Assembly: GCA_023313575.1 (NCBI GenBank)
Contig: JAJTTP010000010.1
Span: forward strand, 1,612,001-1,676,000
Reading direction: 5' to 3'
Length of the DNA stretch: 64,000 nt
From: Eutypella sp. D-1
Lineage: Eukaryota; Ascomycota; Sordariomycetes; Xylariales; Diatrypaceae
Shown here: positions 1 to 13,600 of the stretch, piece after piece
Numbering within the stretch: position 1 is the first letter of the stretch
Layout of the letters: each line of letters begins with the position of its first letter
The notes under the pieces: model-generated
Told to the model about the DNA's origin: nothing
Seen by the model: only the letters and a program-made list of their open reading frames with translations
Database searches by the model: none
Made by a program: the position numbers and the translations under genes

Positions 1-1610
1 TCTTCGTCATGAGGATCTTGAGGAGGTAGCTCACTTGCATTGCTCCCCTTGCGCTTACGACCACTGACACTCGGTTTTCGGGCCATCTTGATCTTGTCAA
101 GACCGACCCTCTCGAGGAAGCTGGAGCGGCGGTTGTGGTTGCTACTACTAATGTTCAACTTCTTCAAGAAGTTACCGCTCAGCACGCCTTCTTGATCCAC
201 TAGACTAGGGAGGCTCCGTCGGCGCGTCCCCCAGGTAGCAGCCCGCGATACAATGGACGCATTATCTTGACACTGCTGCACGAACCGATCGATGGCAGCT
301 TGCGAGCTTTCCGGCTGTTGTTGGTCTCCTTGGATGCCATGCAGTACAGGTGCGTCGCCCCAGGTGCGCAGACCACGCATGATGGTGATGTCGATTTCGT
401 TGATGTGGCCACCTGGCCCGTCTGTGCGGAAGTAGGTTTGTCCACGTTGATACCGGTTCTCGGTGGTGTTTCCTAGAGGGATCTCGCCCTCTGGTATCCC
501 GTCATCATCGCCGTATGGAGCCATGTTGGGGTTATCTTGGGATCCGATGTTTCCGCTTGACTGAGTATTGTTGGGGTTGCTCTGCATAGGGGCCGACTCA
601 TTATATACCCAATTGATGATCTCTTTGTTTTTCTCTTCTTGTATACGACGAGAAGCTTCCTGGTTGGGGCTCAATATCTCATCCGAAGGGCGGTTTTCCG
701 GAGCTAGCCCACGACGCTCTGTTATGGGGTCCGGTACCCAAAGACCTGGCGCGTCCGCTGCAGCATCTGTCGTGTTGCTGTATGCGGGCTCCACAGCCAA
801 GTCACCCGCTAAGCTGTGTGTCCCACGCACGGTCTTCGGGCTCTCCGACGGTGGGGGAAAATTCCGCTCCGCTTCTTCAACGGACCGCTCTCCATCCCTC
901 CCATAGACCGATACGGTCACGCGGGGACTCTGAGGTGCCATTGTAGTAATGGCGGGTGCCAGGCTGTCAGTACTAGACCTAGACCAACTGCCACCGTTCG
1001 TGTCCGGGGTGAGTTGCGGCGAAGACTGCCCGGATTCAGCAGAGTTCACCGAGGGTCGGTATTTCAACAAAGTCTCGGGAGCGATAGAATCAAGCGTCTT
1101 ATCAACAGTGTTTGCGTTCTCATTGGTAGAGAGGCTGGTGTAAGTGGGCGGCGAATTGAGAGGGCTTATAGGGTAGCCGGGCGTTTCTTCAGCATCGTTT
1201 TGTGTCGGAGATACGGTAGATATAGATTGATGGGAGTCGCTAACGTGAAAAGAAGGGTCGTCAAGGAACGCCGGGTTGCCAGTCTCAATGTCGTTGAAGT
1301 TGGCTCCGAAAAAGGGGTCGTCGGCGAATTCGCTGCTGAAGTCGCTCGGCTGATAGAAGCTTCCTAGGGTCGACGTTGACTCGGCTGGGGTATAAGAGTT
1401 CACGTCGGGGGAACCAGTGTTACTACTGTATTGCTGTGAGGAATATGGGGATAGGAGATTGGAGTCTACAGGGGTGATGGGATGATGTTGGTTGTGGTTG
1501 TGGTGGTTCTTGTCCCTGGCGTCGACAAGGTGGGGTTCTGGTTCACGACCCTGAGGGTGCTCCCGTAGGTCGTGAAGTGACTTGGGAGAAACAGTATATG
1601 TTGAAGACAT
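1..1610 (-). CDS. Ser-rich fungal protein of unknown function, C-terminus cut by window edge
   Basis: Read on the minus strand from ATG at 1610-1608, one frame stays open for 536 codons to base 1 with no stop, so this is a real gene running out of the window. The first ~350 residues are low-complexity, rich in Ser, Pro, Asn and Thr and probably disordered. From about residue 385 the sequence looks more conserved: it contains TYFRTDGPGGHINEIDI, then AIDRFVQQCQDN, then SRAATWGTRRRSLPSL. A basic stretch (KIKMARKPSVSGRKRKG) comes just before the edge and could be a nuclear-localisation signal. I do not recognise the family, and the domain that would identify it probably lies beyond base 1. No intron is needed in the visible part. 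The reading frame is well supported; the function is unknown. Confidence 0.75.
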   Translation of the reverse strand, partial: MSSTYTVSPKSLHDLREHPQGREPEPHLVDARDKNHHNHNQHHPITPVDSNLLSPYSSQQYSSNTGSPDVNSYTPAESTSTLGSFYQPSDFSSEFADDPFFGANFNDIETGNPAFLDDPSFHVSDSHQSISTVSPTQNDAEETPGYPISPLNSPPTYTSLSTNENANTVDKTLDSIAPETLLKYRPSVNSAESGQSSPQLTPDTNGGSWSRSSTDSLAPAITTMAPQSPRVTVSVYGRDGERSVEEAERNFPPPSESPKTVRGTHSLAGDLAVEPAYSNTTDAAADAPGLWVPDPITERRGLAPENRPSDEILSPNQEASRRIQEEKNKEIINWVYNESAPMQSNPNNTQSSGNIGSQDNPNMAPYGDDDGIPEGEIPLGNTTENRYQRGQTYFRTDGPGGHINEIDITIMRGLRTWGDAPVLHGIQGDQQQPESSQAAIDRFVQQCQDNASIVSRAATWGTRRRSLPSLVDQEGVLSGNFLKKLNISSSNHNRRSSFLERVGLDKIKMARKPSVSGRKRKGSNASELPPQDPHDE

Positions 1611-4600
1611 GATTGAGCTAGGATAGGGAGCGGGCGAGTGGAGGCTAGTATATATCGCTCCGAGGTACTGTATTTGTGCAGCTCCCAGCAAAGAGTCAGA
1701 GGGAGCGCATATTCCTTGTGTGGAGGGGATCGGAAAGGCACGACAAAAGGCAGGCGGGGAACGGGGGATAGATAGAATCTAGAGCCTTGCGATCAAGTCG
1801 CTGGTTCGCGCGGATATCACTATTAATAAGACGATTGTTCTAATATTCCGCACGACTGCAACTAAGATTTCGAGACGTAAATATCACTTTCTTTAGTTTT
1901 GAGGTAACCTTGATAGACTGATAGAAAGATGATCCGTGGTAAATGTTGTTGGAAGGTAAAAAGAGGGAGTTCAGGTCTAGTTGTCCGACGAGTTGGGGGC
2001 TACGCTGGTTTGGCCAGGCGGCGGCGCTTAATGGATTTGGTGTGGAGATGGATCGGGAATTTGGTGTCGAGGAATATGTCAAACCCTGCCGAAATCTTTC
2101 AAGTACACCTTGTACACATGGATACATGCGAGTTGCATATACCAACAACCTCAACTTGACATGGGTGTCGCTACCAGTAGTTGTTACCGAATTCATACAC
2201 ACATACACATAAACATCCGGGCACTACCAACAACGTTCCCTCTCGATGTAGCTATAGAGTGGCCGTGCAAAGAACACCTCGGAGGGAACCGATGATTAAG
2301 GACAGCGAATCCAGAGCCCAAAGTATGGGCTGAATGGGGGGACTTGAGAGGGCAATTGGGTGAGTGAGACTGATGACAGGTGTGGCAGATGCATGTGAGA
2401 TGTGGCAGAGATGGGCAGGCTGATAGGGGGCAGTCCTTCTTGGGCAGATTCCAGGGCAAAATCTATAGACTGAGACGGACCATGTGCATTTAGTGTCCCC
2501 CCCTCATCGTTGGTCATCATCATCACCAAGTGCTGTAAGGCGTTCCGGGTGGAGGGCGACAGGGATCGTTAGGCGTTCTTCTCAGCCCCAGGGCTGCCAG
2601 GAGAAACAGTCCCCACTTGGTGAGCCACGATGGCACTCGACGATCGCTACGAATTGTTAGCTAGGCATACCGGTATCTCCAGCTACACATGCACGTAGAT
2701 ACGTGAAACATTACACTAGGTTACTGTAAAAACACGACTTAGGTCATATAACTAGATATGCAGCCTAGACTAGCCATAATCCAACGCCCACCGAGATGTC
2801 GAAGAGAAGGCACCTCGGTGTCTTGGTAATGAACGTTGGTAACTCCCATGAACACCTTGATTTAGGGGGGATCCAACGGGTTGGGGTCTCCGCAGATGTA
2901 GGCGGTTGCAGTGGGGTGCCCATATTCGGCCCTGGATCATACAGGGTAGATAGCAGAAAGTGTCAATTACATTGTGTTCTTTATTCATGATTATGAATTC
3001 TCATTGGATCATAATAAAATGAATTACTTTCACGTTGCAGTAAGCTGAATGTCCATTTACTAACAATAGGTAATCCCGTAAGCAATATGGATTCAGTTAA
3101 GGGGCCGGCCCGCAACCACCGACAAGTTCCGTTATTCTCTAAAAGCCATGTCACTGCTTAGTTGGTTAACATCTTTGATTTGCAACCCATGGTGACAAAG
3201 TGTAATCAGGGATCAATGCGGCAGTGACGTTGGATAGAAGACTGAAGAAACGGACAATCGGTGACATACATATCAATACGACCTTTTGTGATTTTTCCAT
3301 GCTACAGATGTAGGTCCTGCTGCAGTAGCGTACATTGAGGGCTCAGCCACTCTCGGCTGTGTGGAGGTGAACGACCGATATCGATGAACGAATGGACGCA
3401 CGATACCGTATGCGGGAGTAGAACTAAGCGTAGTGTGGTCGCATTTTGGTATCAAGGTAGCTAACGCGGTTAGAATCACTTGTCAGAATGCCTAATGAGG
3501 TAACACAATGATATTTATAATGAACCCGCCAGTTTCGCTATTAGTCCACCCATTCTCTCGTCGAGAGCATCTGAGTGAAGGGCAGCGGGGGGGATATCCG
3601 GCTTAACTGATAACTAACGGCGCTAGCACGAGATGTTATGCTGGGACTACCGCGCCCGGGGGGAGCGCATGCAAATCGGGGGTCATGGATAACTGGTAGG
3701 GTCGGTCAGCCAAGAACAGACTATAGAAACCTTAACAGCCAGATAGCACGTTATTTACCCACCGCATGGTGATCTAGTTAGGTAGGTAGCTCAGTAGGTA
3801 TATGTCGGATGCCGCTTCTGGATGTATCAGAATCCCCCCGTTGTCCTAGATGAAAAAAATATTGACAGGGATGTTATTGTTTAGGTGGCGCATGGGTGGC
3901 TCGTCGCCTACATATGTAAACAGCGATTATCGGAGTCTGTGATGCATAACCACGTCTCTCGGCTGTGGAGGAGGCTGTGTATGATAATAAACTTTGCAGG
4001 TCGTCAAGGAGAATTGGAGCGCGGGCGGTGCCGAAAGGGATTAACCAATAACTATGATTCCTTGCATACGATGTGTGAAAGTTTGTGATAAGTCACAACT
4101 TTTAGCGCAGCCGGTCAAACCCTCCGACCCTCAAGAGACCCTCTAAGCCTCATGGGCTGTAACCCGTGGCCCGTGGCCCGTGGCCCGTGGCCCATTACTA
4201 ACCTACCTAAGTACTGACGGACTACTGTAGGTACTGTTAAAAATGTGGGCAAGTGAGAAGCTTATTCTGTTTCTTTGACTTCACTAATTCCTACCTATGA
4301 CAACATCGCATGCATGTTTGACACCTGAACCCCCTCCCTATAGAGTGGAAAGGCACCAGCGCAGCCTTCGTCCATCTTATGAAGAGCTGACGAGAGAATG
4401 AATATGAATTGAGGCCGATATTATCTTCTTAAAAGAAGTAGACATAACACAACAACGATGTTTCAGGTCAGTTGTGCGTTCTATAAGCAGTCTGACCGAT
4501 AGAATGCGTGTCCAGCCTCTGGCCAGCAAGGCTCCTATTCTTGCACAGCCTCACACAAGATCATAACGTGCTTTGTATGATGTATGCACGACATATAACT

Positions 4601-4666
4601 CCGTCTTGTTAAACTAACCTTGTGCGACCCCTCTAGCCACATCAAGAAGATCAATTCTATTTGCGA
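1611..4666. other. Intergenic, no gene seen
   Basis: About 3 kb between the left-edge gene (minus) and the DUF202 gene (plus). It must hold the promoter of the left-edge gene. Small open frames are present on both strands, but none has family signatures, splice-consistent extension or a convincing start. The only clear structure is the CCCGTGG tandem repeat at 4163-4193. Confidence 0.6.
4163..4193. repeat. 7-bp tandem repeat (CCCGTGG)4
   Basis: Four perfect head-to-tail copies of CCCGTGG followed by CCC. A simple minisatellite about 0.5 kb upstream of the DUF202 gene. Confidence 0.9.
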
Positions 4667-5212
4667 ATGCACCGGGCTCGCTCCGTCATTCTAACATCAG
4701 AAGAGTAAGTCTTGTTGATTGCTGATGCCACATACACGCTATGTCTCCTTGCGCGGAATGCTTCGCTACTTCTGTCGCTGCCGTCGGCGGAATCTCATAT
4801 ATATCTTCCATGCCCTGAACTCAAGATGCCCTTTATGATTTCTAGTAACATGCTGATTTGCGAATTTCTCAATTGAAGATTGGTAGAGATCAGGGCAGCA
4901 CAGCGCACGTTTGAGGGCGCGTATATGCGAACCGCTCTCTCGCAATTCAGCTTCGCTCTTATTATCCTCAAGATCTTTACCTCCGAGTTCTATGCAATTG
5001 GGGCGCTGTTCGCTGTGTATGGCGCCGCTGTCATGCTCTGTGCCGTCTACCGACGGTATGAAGGCAACAGGCAGTTTTTCTCCACAACAGGGCACGACGG
5101 GGAGAAGCTGAAGAGGTTTCGTACCAGCGGAAATAGTGTGCTCCTGCTTACTTGTCTAAGTATGGGTGCCTATATCACGCTGTTAGTTTTGACCTGGCAG
5201 CTAGCATCTTGA
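4667..5212 (+). CDS. DUF202 (YidH-like) small membrane protein
   Basis: Two-exon model: 4667-4704 and 4879-5212, giving 123 residues. The second exon lacks a usable ATG. A GTAAGT donor at 4705 and an AG acceptor at 4877-4878 join in frame to a short first exon whose ATG (4667) gives M-H-R-A-R-S-V-I-L-T-S-E-E followed by LVEIRAAQRTFEGAYMRTAL. The RTFxxxxRTAL motif followed by three hydrophobic segments (about residues 32-50, 54-72 and 98-120) is the DUF202 signature, a family of small three-helix membrane proteins of unknown biochemical role. Length fits the family. It converges on the Zn2Cys6 gene downstream. The first exon is inferred from splice signals; the membrane part is directly visible. 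Confidence 0.75.
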
Positions 5213-6215
5213 AAGTCTAGATAGGGGACCAGAGAGGGCATTGAAGTAACGAAGGACATGTGATAGCGCCTCAAAATATGGAGATAAGTAGGAGTTATGA
5301 TCAGTCATGTCAATATAATCCAATGTCTATTTTGGCACTGTCCAACCTTGGATCTGACCTATTCCATCTCACAAGTAAGCCGGCTGCCGCCGATTCAACA
5401 CAGTAACTCGGTACAATAGCATGTCCGCGACCAAACCCGTCTAGCTAATGAGCAAGGCAAATATAAAATATGGCAGCACTGTTCTGGGGCGATTGACATT
5501 CTGACTCTCTTTCAACCAAACAACAATAAGACAAACTAAATAGATGTAGGAAGCGGAAAAAGGAAGAGTGAATTTGCGTAGAACGCCAATAAATCGACAT
5601 CGAAGGGAAACATCAATATTCTTTTCATAGATCGTGCCTGATCTCTCCATCAGTGACCGTCGGGACCTTTGTTAACAACACAGCCCATCAGAATCTAATG
5701 AGACTTGCATCTCTATCCGGAAGAGGCCGCGCCATCCATATGGTTGAACCAGTAAGCTAAGTCGAGTCGAAGGTAGTATGACCGAACGCGGCATTTCGGT
5801 TTCGGTGATGTGTCGTCAAAAAGTCTCCTTGAGCTCAGGCTCCGTTTCGTGTGACACCGCGATGTCCTTCTGCAAGACCCCCTTTTCCCTCGCACCTCTG
5901 TAAACCATTTTTCCCACATGCCAATATTTATCTAATCTATCCAAACTATCGGTCTCGTCTTCCTTTCCGATTGGATTTGGCGCGAAAGAATTGCACACCA
6001 TCTTTTAGATGTAGAAATGGGTCAAGAAGTGCAAGTCGAACAATATTCCCGAGGATCGGTAGCTGCGCCGCCCTGCGGCCCGAGCCGTTGTCTAGACTCG
6101 TATAGCGGCTGCCAGAAGCCGCTGGGAAGAATACAAGTGATTTTCGTGAGGTTAACTAGGGTCCAGGCTGCCAAAAAGATATAGCTGCACTGTAGTTCTC
6201 TTCTGTCATCCACTT
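5213..6215. other. Intergenic between convergent genes
   Basis: About 1 kb between the 3' ends of the DUF202 gene and the Zn2Cys6 gene. Several 60-80 codon frames occur but show no family features. It should hold both 3' UTRs; I see no other element. Confidence 0.55.
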
Positions 6216-7648
6216 TCACCTTCCTCCATAGTACAAGTTGGCCCCTTGGCCTTGCTGCACTCCCGTCTCGTCGTACCAGCCTCCAAAGTCTTCGCTGTTC
6301 TTCGAGTACTGGTAGGGATGCTGCCAGGCGTAATGGGTGCTAGACGGAATTGCACTAGCAGATAGGGAACTATGGGCCCCCATCATTACGCTACCCGGCG
6401 CGCTCGTCATGACAATATTGGTAGAAATGGGTGGAGGGTACAAAGCCGGGGCCGTCGAGGACTTTCGTTCGAAGGGGCTTTTGTTCGAAAGGTATAGGCC
6501 ACTATGCTCTCCACTGTGGGATAGTGATCTTACGGGATGCGGGAACGATGGCCACGCGTCCTCTGGCCGCGATGTCCCTTCGCTATCACTAACGGTCGAG
6601 GTCCCGAGCGGAGCAGGTGGCCAACCTGCTGTCGCCTGGGGTTGATGGTTAGCATAGGGCGGGAAACTTTGGTTCGCCGGCGGTTCGTGGGATGGAAATT
6701 GCCTCCAAGAGGACTCGCCATTCAGTCCTCCCGGCATCTTCACCGAGTTCGGGCCTGTAGTTATGCCCGCTCGCAGCCAGTTGGTTACCTCGTGGCCATA
6801 ATCGGCCCCGCTCGAGGGCACTTAACTAATTTTTAGCAAGGAGATCTGCCGGCTTGCAGCCTTGAAGTGGAGCTTGTATGATCTGCACGTACTGTTTTGG
6901 CCTGCAGGATACCCATGGTCTCCTTCCTGCGTGGCCGCTGTTCGGTGTCCTAGATTCTGTACTGTTGCTGGCAGCACTTGGTGTTGGTTTATATGCGTCT
7001 GTGTTGGGTGATCGGGCGTTATCGACGGCGACGACACGGGCTGCCCTATTTGGGCAGTTGCTGATCCTCCTGTATGGATCGGGTTACCCGACGGCCCGTG
7101 GTCTACTGGCTCATAGACACAGTCCTTCCTTAACCGGATGCAAGTCACACAGCGTCCTTGTGCGTCATTCTTATCCTGGAGGCACCGAATCTTCCTCTTG
7201 CGACAGTTCCCTGAACAGGTCCATCTCAGAATCAGTACGTCGGTGCAATGTGTCCTCATGAATACCTACCGCAGGCCATAGATGACCGATGATATCCCAG
7301 CTTATTCCGCTTCTTTTCACCGGGAAGACCAAGGGGCCCAAGCTCGACATCGTTCGTCCCCTGTGGTCTCACGTTAGGGGTCGAGGCGGATCTTCTCAGC
7401 GTCGAGGTTGTAGATGGATGGTGTCGGCCTGGGCCTGTAATAAAGGGTACGACTGTATCCTGGGCTAGGAGAACTGATGGAGGGGAGAGCTGATGTGTTT
7501 GCTGTGCTGCGTGGACTTGCTGGACAGATCTTACCTCCATTGGGGAAGTCGTCGGTTGGTGGTAATTGGACATGAGTCCTGCATGTAGAACCGCCTCTGG
7601 GCTATCGCGCGGCGCCTGGGGGTAGTGGTATGACATTGTGCTTGTCAT
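6216..7648 (-). CDS. Zn(II)2Cys6 fungal transcription factor
   Basis: Three-exon model on the minus strand: 7648-7270, 7210-6893 and 6820-6216, 433 residues. Splicing at 7269-7211 (GTAGGT...CAG, 59 nt) restores the zinc cluster from GYHRSSMAC in exon 1 and GNCRKRKIRC in exon 2. The cysteines fall at residues 126, 129, 136, 147, 150 and 157, spacing C-x2-C-x6-C-x10-C-x2-C-x6-C, the fungal binuclear cluster that binds DNA through paired triplets. The second intron (6892-6821, 72 nt) joins AAC-A to TG-CCC and creates the methionine codon across the junction. The N-terminus is Gln/Ser/Pro-rich and the C-terminus is disordered, ending in a Tyr/Gly-rich tail (GGWYDETGVQQGQG). No fungal-specific middle homology domain is visible, so this is a short regulator. 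Targets are unknown. ATG at 7636 (residue 5) is an alternative start. Confidence 0.85.
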
Positions 7649-10600
7649 TTACGGATATAGATCCTGCTGGTGAACTGATCGAAGGGTCCTGGGGCGCCAA
7701 GTCGCCGTTATGTATAGAGGTGTCTAGGAAGAGATGATGGTAGTAAACAGACACCGCTTGCTCGTTGTGACGTGACAGGCTCCTGCTGTATTTATTGTCC
7801 TTTTTGGCCCGTATGGTAGAGTATCGCTCCTTTCACCCACAGCCCTGGTGTGCCGTGGCGAGGGTTGTGGTGGTGGATGGGTAAGTGTTGCCTCGGCCAA
7901 AAAGTCTAGTTCCTCAACGGCCTTAGCTCAGGGGAAAAATTGACAGAGGAAATGGGGTAAGGAGACAATAGTGAGTAGGGATGAGCCAATGAAGGCTCAA
8001 GGTTGCTGCAGTTTGAACCAGACTCGAGAGCTGCCAGTGGAACTTTACCAGGATCTCATTCGAGGACACAGCGGCGAGGACACCAAGAAACCCGGCATAA
8101 GCCTGGAGTACGAGAGAGCCACACAACTAGGGCAAGTACTCAAGCGTCTTCTACCTTTGGTCCTCTTCTTCGATAGGCCACAGTCTTCCAGTGAACATCT
8201 ATATCGGGAAGCCTGGTGCGCAACGGTCCGCACACGGGTCTCTGGATCCACGTATGTCCCTTATAGCCGACACCTGGAGTATCGGTTGAAGAGTATAGTA
8301 GGTGTACTGCAGCGCGAGGCTGCTTCTCCTTAAGGGCAAGACAGGAGAGGAAGCTAGGCACTCGTTACCGAGGGTATGTAATGCTTCTGTATCAGGTTTT
8401 TTATTGCTGTCTTAGGGCTGCCAGCCGGGTATCGAAGATTGGATAGGCGTCGAGGAGTTCGAGGACGAATCAGGATACATCAACAACAGGCGTTGGTGAT
8501 GGCTTGACGCCACTGATCAAAGAAGCGCGCCCCCCCGATGGTTCAAGGAATTCCTCATTAAGCGGAATGTACATGTAACTAACACCGGAAGGAAGAGGGA
8601 ATGGTAGTCGGTAGTCCTTCCAAGCATATGCGACATCTCGGTTAGGAGAGGTAGATAATCCCCGGGGTAGCAGGCAGGGGTTACACGATTTCGGCGGATC
8701 TGCCCGGGGCAGATTAGGTTTTTATATATAGATAAAACCTAGATCTATTATATGTAGAAGATCCGTCCCGACGGTGGCCATATTAGAGAGGACTACCGCC
8801 CAGGATCTTGTAGGGTGTATGCGCTCTGCTTATTTTATCCATCACTTACTCCAGTGTGCATTTTAAGCCAAGGTAGGGGTTTCCGAAATGTATAGTGCAC
8901 TCAATAGAGATCTTGTTGGAGCCGGGTCAATAGCCGTTGGAAGATATGTAGAGGCTCAACACTCCCGGGATCAGGGAGCTAGCATCAAATAGACAAACGG
9001 GCATCCTGTTAGTCCAACTTCAAAAGGCTGAAACACCAGTGACCAAGTAACCGTAGTGGTATGGTTCAATCAAGGCATATGCTCTTCCCCATTACATACA
9101 AGACCCATATACATGCCTACAACCGGACGATCAGGGTGCCATGGTTACTGGGTCATGAACCCATCATATGTTTTGCAGCATATCCAGCAAGCCATGGGAC
9201 AGCCCCCTTGTCCACTCCGTGTGTGGTATTGGGATTTCCTATGCAACCAACATTCCAGGATGGCCGAACACCCCAACCTTGCAGCAAGGCTATGGATATT
9301 GATATGCAGTTACGCAGATAGCTAGTTGGAAGCACGCCAGGTCAAGGGGCTGAACGCCGAGTGCTTGGGAAAGTTATAGCGGCAAGCGGGCATAGGGCCG
9401 CAGAACACTGTTCGGGCCATAGTTAACACAATATTTTCCCTCGCAAATGGAAGCCGCCACTCCCATAAGGCCGGCTTCTAATCGAAGCAGCCGGCAAGCA
9501 CGTGCTATGCTGCCTGATTGCTTATTTGGATAGCCACCACATCTTTTCAATTTGGGGTTGCCAACATCCTTACTTTGCCAAGTTCCTATTCTGTATTCAC
9601 CTAGAATGCGTGTATATGTTCCTTTTTCACTTCCCCCGGCCACCTGATCTCATCCATAATTCGTCAATTTTCTGATCAGTAACCATGTGAGCCCCTGTCT
9701 CTGTCTATCCCTGCGTACGGCCTGTCATGGCTGTTGACCCCGGCCGTATTAAAGCGCCTAGTTGGGACGAAAGCGCCAATGGACCCATGTTGCCAATGCT
9801 AACCGTATCATTTTATTTGGCCTGAGATGTACTGGATACTGGGAAGAAAGTGGTATTGATCAGACTTCAATCGTAGATTCGAATATGAAGCTGGTGACGA
9901 ACTTGCGAGGCAGTTGTATTTCTATGCCGCATAATAATTTGTACGTAGGCATGCGCGGCCCGAACGCTTCTGTTGTTATATGAGCACAACTTACCGTTCG
10001 CGCGCCATCATATGTCTTTCTTCAATGTCTTAGACACCAGCCAGTTCGTCGGAACATACTGATGTCGAATCTCTCTGGTCGCGAACCACTTTTCTGTGTG
10101 ACGGGGCTTGGCAGCAGCAGTTTACAGTTGGGGCGCATGATGCTCAAGATGGATCGATCGGACATCGTCAGCCGTAGCAGGCCTAGTTGCCATCGTTGAA
10201 TGAAGAGTGGTCCTTTCATCTTTCTTTTCTCACCATTGCCACTATTACGAATATAATCATCTATTTGGCAGTCGCGCATGGAATTGGTGATACAAGGCCC
10301 TGAGAAGATCCGGGACTTCGGTAGAATGCTTGAGTGAGTATATGCACAATTGTTTGCGGATCATGCAACGCTGCAAGACGCATGTACAGCGTGCGGACGC
10401 AGGAGTGCAGAAGTCGTAATCTGCATACGTCAAGCTACTGGGGAGTCGCCGCATTCTTTCAATGCATACATCCCATGCCCTATTCTTCATTTGTAAACGA
10501 CCACAGGAGAAAAAGAAGTCGACCATGCAAGTTCCCAATATGTGGTCGGGCCGCCTTTGCTCTGTACCGAAGATATATGGGGCCGGCCATATTTGTTAGG

Positions 10601-13600
10601 GGGGCCAATGTCCGAGATAAGAAATGGACAATTCCAGATCCGAAAATATACATATTGGATGAATCAGATTAAAGCCGATCTGATGATCCGAAAGCATCAG
10701 ATTTGCCAGGGCACCACGCTTCCCTAGTTAGCTGTCGATCAGATGTGATATGTTGCCGGGATTTGGGGGGTAGGAGGGGTACTAATGAAAGTGGTATTAA
10801 CTCAATGAATCCCTTGGCAGGGCCGCCACATTGACATCAGCCTTCTACCCTATGTACTTATTCGAAGAGAAGGACGATCAAACCACACCTGAAGTCGGCT
10901 CAACATCGACGGATTCTGCTTCCATCAATGTGGTGAATTCTTATGGCTATTTCCGGGTCACTCGGACTCTACTGCAGCTGAACTCGGAGACCAAAGGATC
11001 CGGAGCAATTGCTTGGGGCGTCTTAGTAATTTCAATTAAAAAAAGCAAAGAAGACTTTTAGCCAATGAAGGGTAAATCACTGTTCTATCATCGTCATTGG
11101 CAAACGAGCACAGCCAACTCATGTGGCTGCGGTGAGTCTGCTACAGAATTATAATAAGTCGGCTATTCAATTCAGTTACACTTTTTAAGCACTGGCCATT
11201 GAGTGTCCGTGGAACGATATTTCGCAACTGCGTGGTGCGGCACAACCATAGCTACGGACTCGAATAGTCGACGCGTCTAAAGGCTCGGCCCGCGCAACGG
11301 GATCTTATACGGTTAAGTAGTATTGTGTTAGCCTATATCATGCAAAAGGCGGTGCCAGACTACATCATCTAGATCTTGCTAGCAAGACGAATTTGGTGAC
11401 TGTCAAGTGGTCAAATGCTGTAGACCTAACTTGGGGGTGTGAGTAAGAACTCCTCACTAGCCCATTATCTGTCGCGGATTTTAAGCATGTTGGTGTTAAG
11501 TAACGTACACCGGATTAAGATAAAAGCCGAGACATCTTTAGCCTTTCTCCAAGTGTTACTAAAGCGTGCAGATGATGTAGCTGGAAGACTGGCTGCACTC
11601 GCTCAGCAAGCCACTGCAACCAGGGCGTGTAAGGGTGGAGCTGGTAAGGATGCGGGGGTTGTGCCGGTATGCGGTCTGCATGTCCCTATGAAGTTGACAA
11701 ATGAGAAATGCTGTAGGTAGTTCGTTGTCGGCGTCAAACCCGTCTTTTTATCGGGCTTGGCTTCAAGCCTCCGTGTCCTATTAGCTTCCGAGTGATAGGG
11801 CTACTAGTCCCGGTGTAAGGCGACTACAAATAAACTAACAACGGCATTCGTGTTATGAGAACGGGCGTATCAGTCGGCTTCTGAAGTGAAGTAGCATGCA
11901 AAAACCTGATCGGGACTCTGCATCGGGCCGTAATATCATGAATGATTTGTTGATGAGGGCGTCATACTCGTTCCATGGGAGTACGTCAGTGTCGGCTTCT
12001 CGGGAGAATAGTCCCTAGTGCACTTCTCAGGATTCCCACAACAGCGAGCATTCAGATCCTACAATTCGAAATCGGTTAAAGATAATGCATTAACGGAGAA
12101 AACAATAGGTTTGAAATGTTTCCAATTGACACTATATACGAATTTACGCCTTGTTTTCGCTCGTATTTTTTTTTTTAAAGTAGATCAACACGCCGCTGCT
12201 CTGTCTATGAGGCCTCTTTAGCCAGAATCCCATCACGGACTCGTCCTACTGCTGAGCTTGAGGCGCGGTGCCTCAAATTTGGAAAATCGGTGAACGGGCC
12301 GGCATTCAGGGACGCCTCAAAGAGATCCTTGTCATAGGCCCTTGTTCTCTCTTTTATGCAGATCTCCTAGCATCGGCTGAGTGGAGCATCAGTCCGGGGT
12401 GCGTCCAGACTTACACCTCAACGTCCAAGGTCAATATATTTGTGACACATATTTAGACCAGAGTGCTGAATGCAATCACTGGGCCCTTTCTAGAAACTTG
12501 GCACTTTTTACACCATGCTTTCTGAGTTTCGTCTGCTATGCGACCATGTATTTGATATTGTGAAAAGGGCTGCATCTTCCGTGATGCCGCCACTGGAACA
12601 GTCTGTCAAATCAAGTAGTATAACTACATGTCGCCTTCCTCCGCATCTTGTCCTAAATTAGTTAGTGAACTGTTTCTTTTTTCGTGATCTATTCGATGCT
12701 CGGAAGGCCGGAGCAATCACGTGTATAGTCTCAACTTAAAGCTTTCTGGGCAATGACATTCAGCAAGGGGTGACCTTTTAAGGGAATCTTTAGGGCCGAT
12801 ATCTACCTTTACTGGCAGATGTCCGCGTAAGGTTTCCGGTGAATATTTCAGTAAATAGCGAGAGCGATATGGAATGCGCAGAGGGAGAATATGCTGGTAT
12901 ATTACCAAACTGCTTGTTTCACTTGACACGGGTTACCTTCAGGCATACCCAACTCTCGACATCTCCACGGCACTCATTTATTGAACTTGTGATTTTCCTC
13001 TTTTGTCTTTCTGCATGCCCAGTAAGAAACAGTGTAGTTATGGCAAGAAGCGGTGATAAGACAACTTTTCTTGTAGGATTTGCTTCGGACTTAAACGGGT
13101 CCAGATGCTGAAAGCTGATACGACGTGGTGTTAAGAAATGCCCTGCTACGAGAAGACTTGGAGGCTTAAGCCCCAAAGCACGATCGTGGAGACTATGGGT
13201 CATGAGGATTGGGTACCGTCTCCCCGGCTTCGGAGATTTGTGGTTGGCTTGCTGGGTTACCGAGTTATGGGGTTGAGACAATTTGTGAGACTCTTCTATA
13301 ACTATTCCTTGGGTTGCTCTTTCTGATGGCGTGGATGTGTTGGCATATGGACAAGTAAAATCACGCCAACTAGTCGCATGTCGAATGAGGCGATTGGTGC
13401 CAACTGTACGGATCTGCATGGCGACCTGAAGATGTTGTCTTACTTTAGTTTGCCGACTCACCGTCACGACTAAACCTACCTTTTGTAGTTTGACACTGGG
13501 TTAACTGATAAGAATTTGTGGCGTCTAACACTTAGTAGTTCTCCGAAATTACTCTTCTATTATCCGAGGCTTACACACAAGACTGCTAGGGCCTCTGGGC

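Noticed and set aside
4766..5095. 109-codon minus-strand frame over the DUF202 gene
   Set aside because: Antisense shadow of the membrane protein exon.
12919..13467. 182-codon minus-strand frame
   Set aside because: No motif or domain, random-like composition, no supporting splice or start context.
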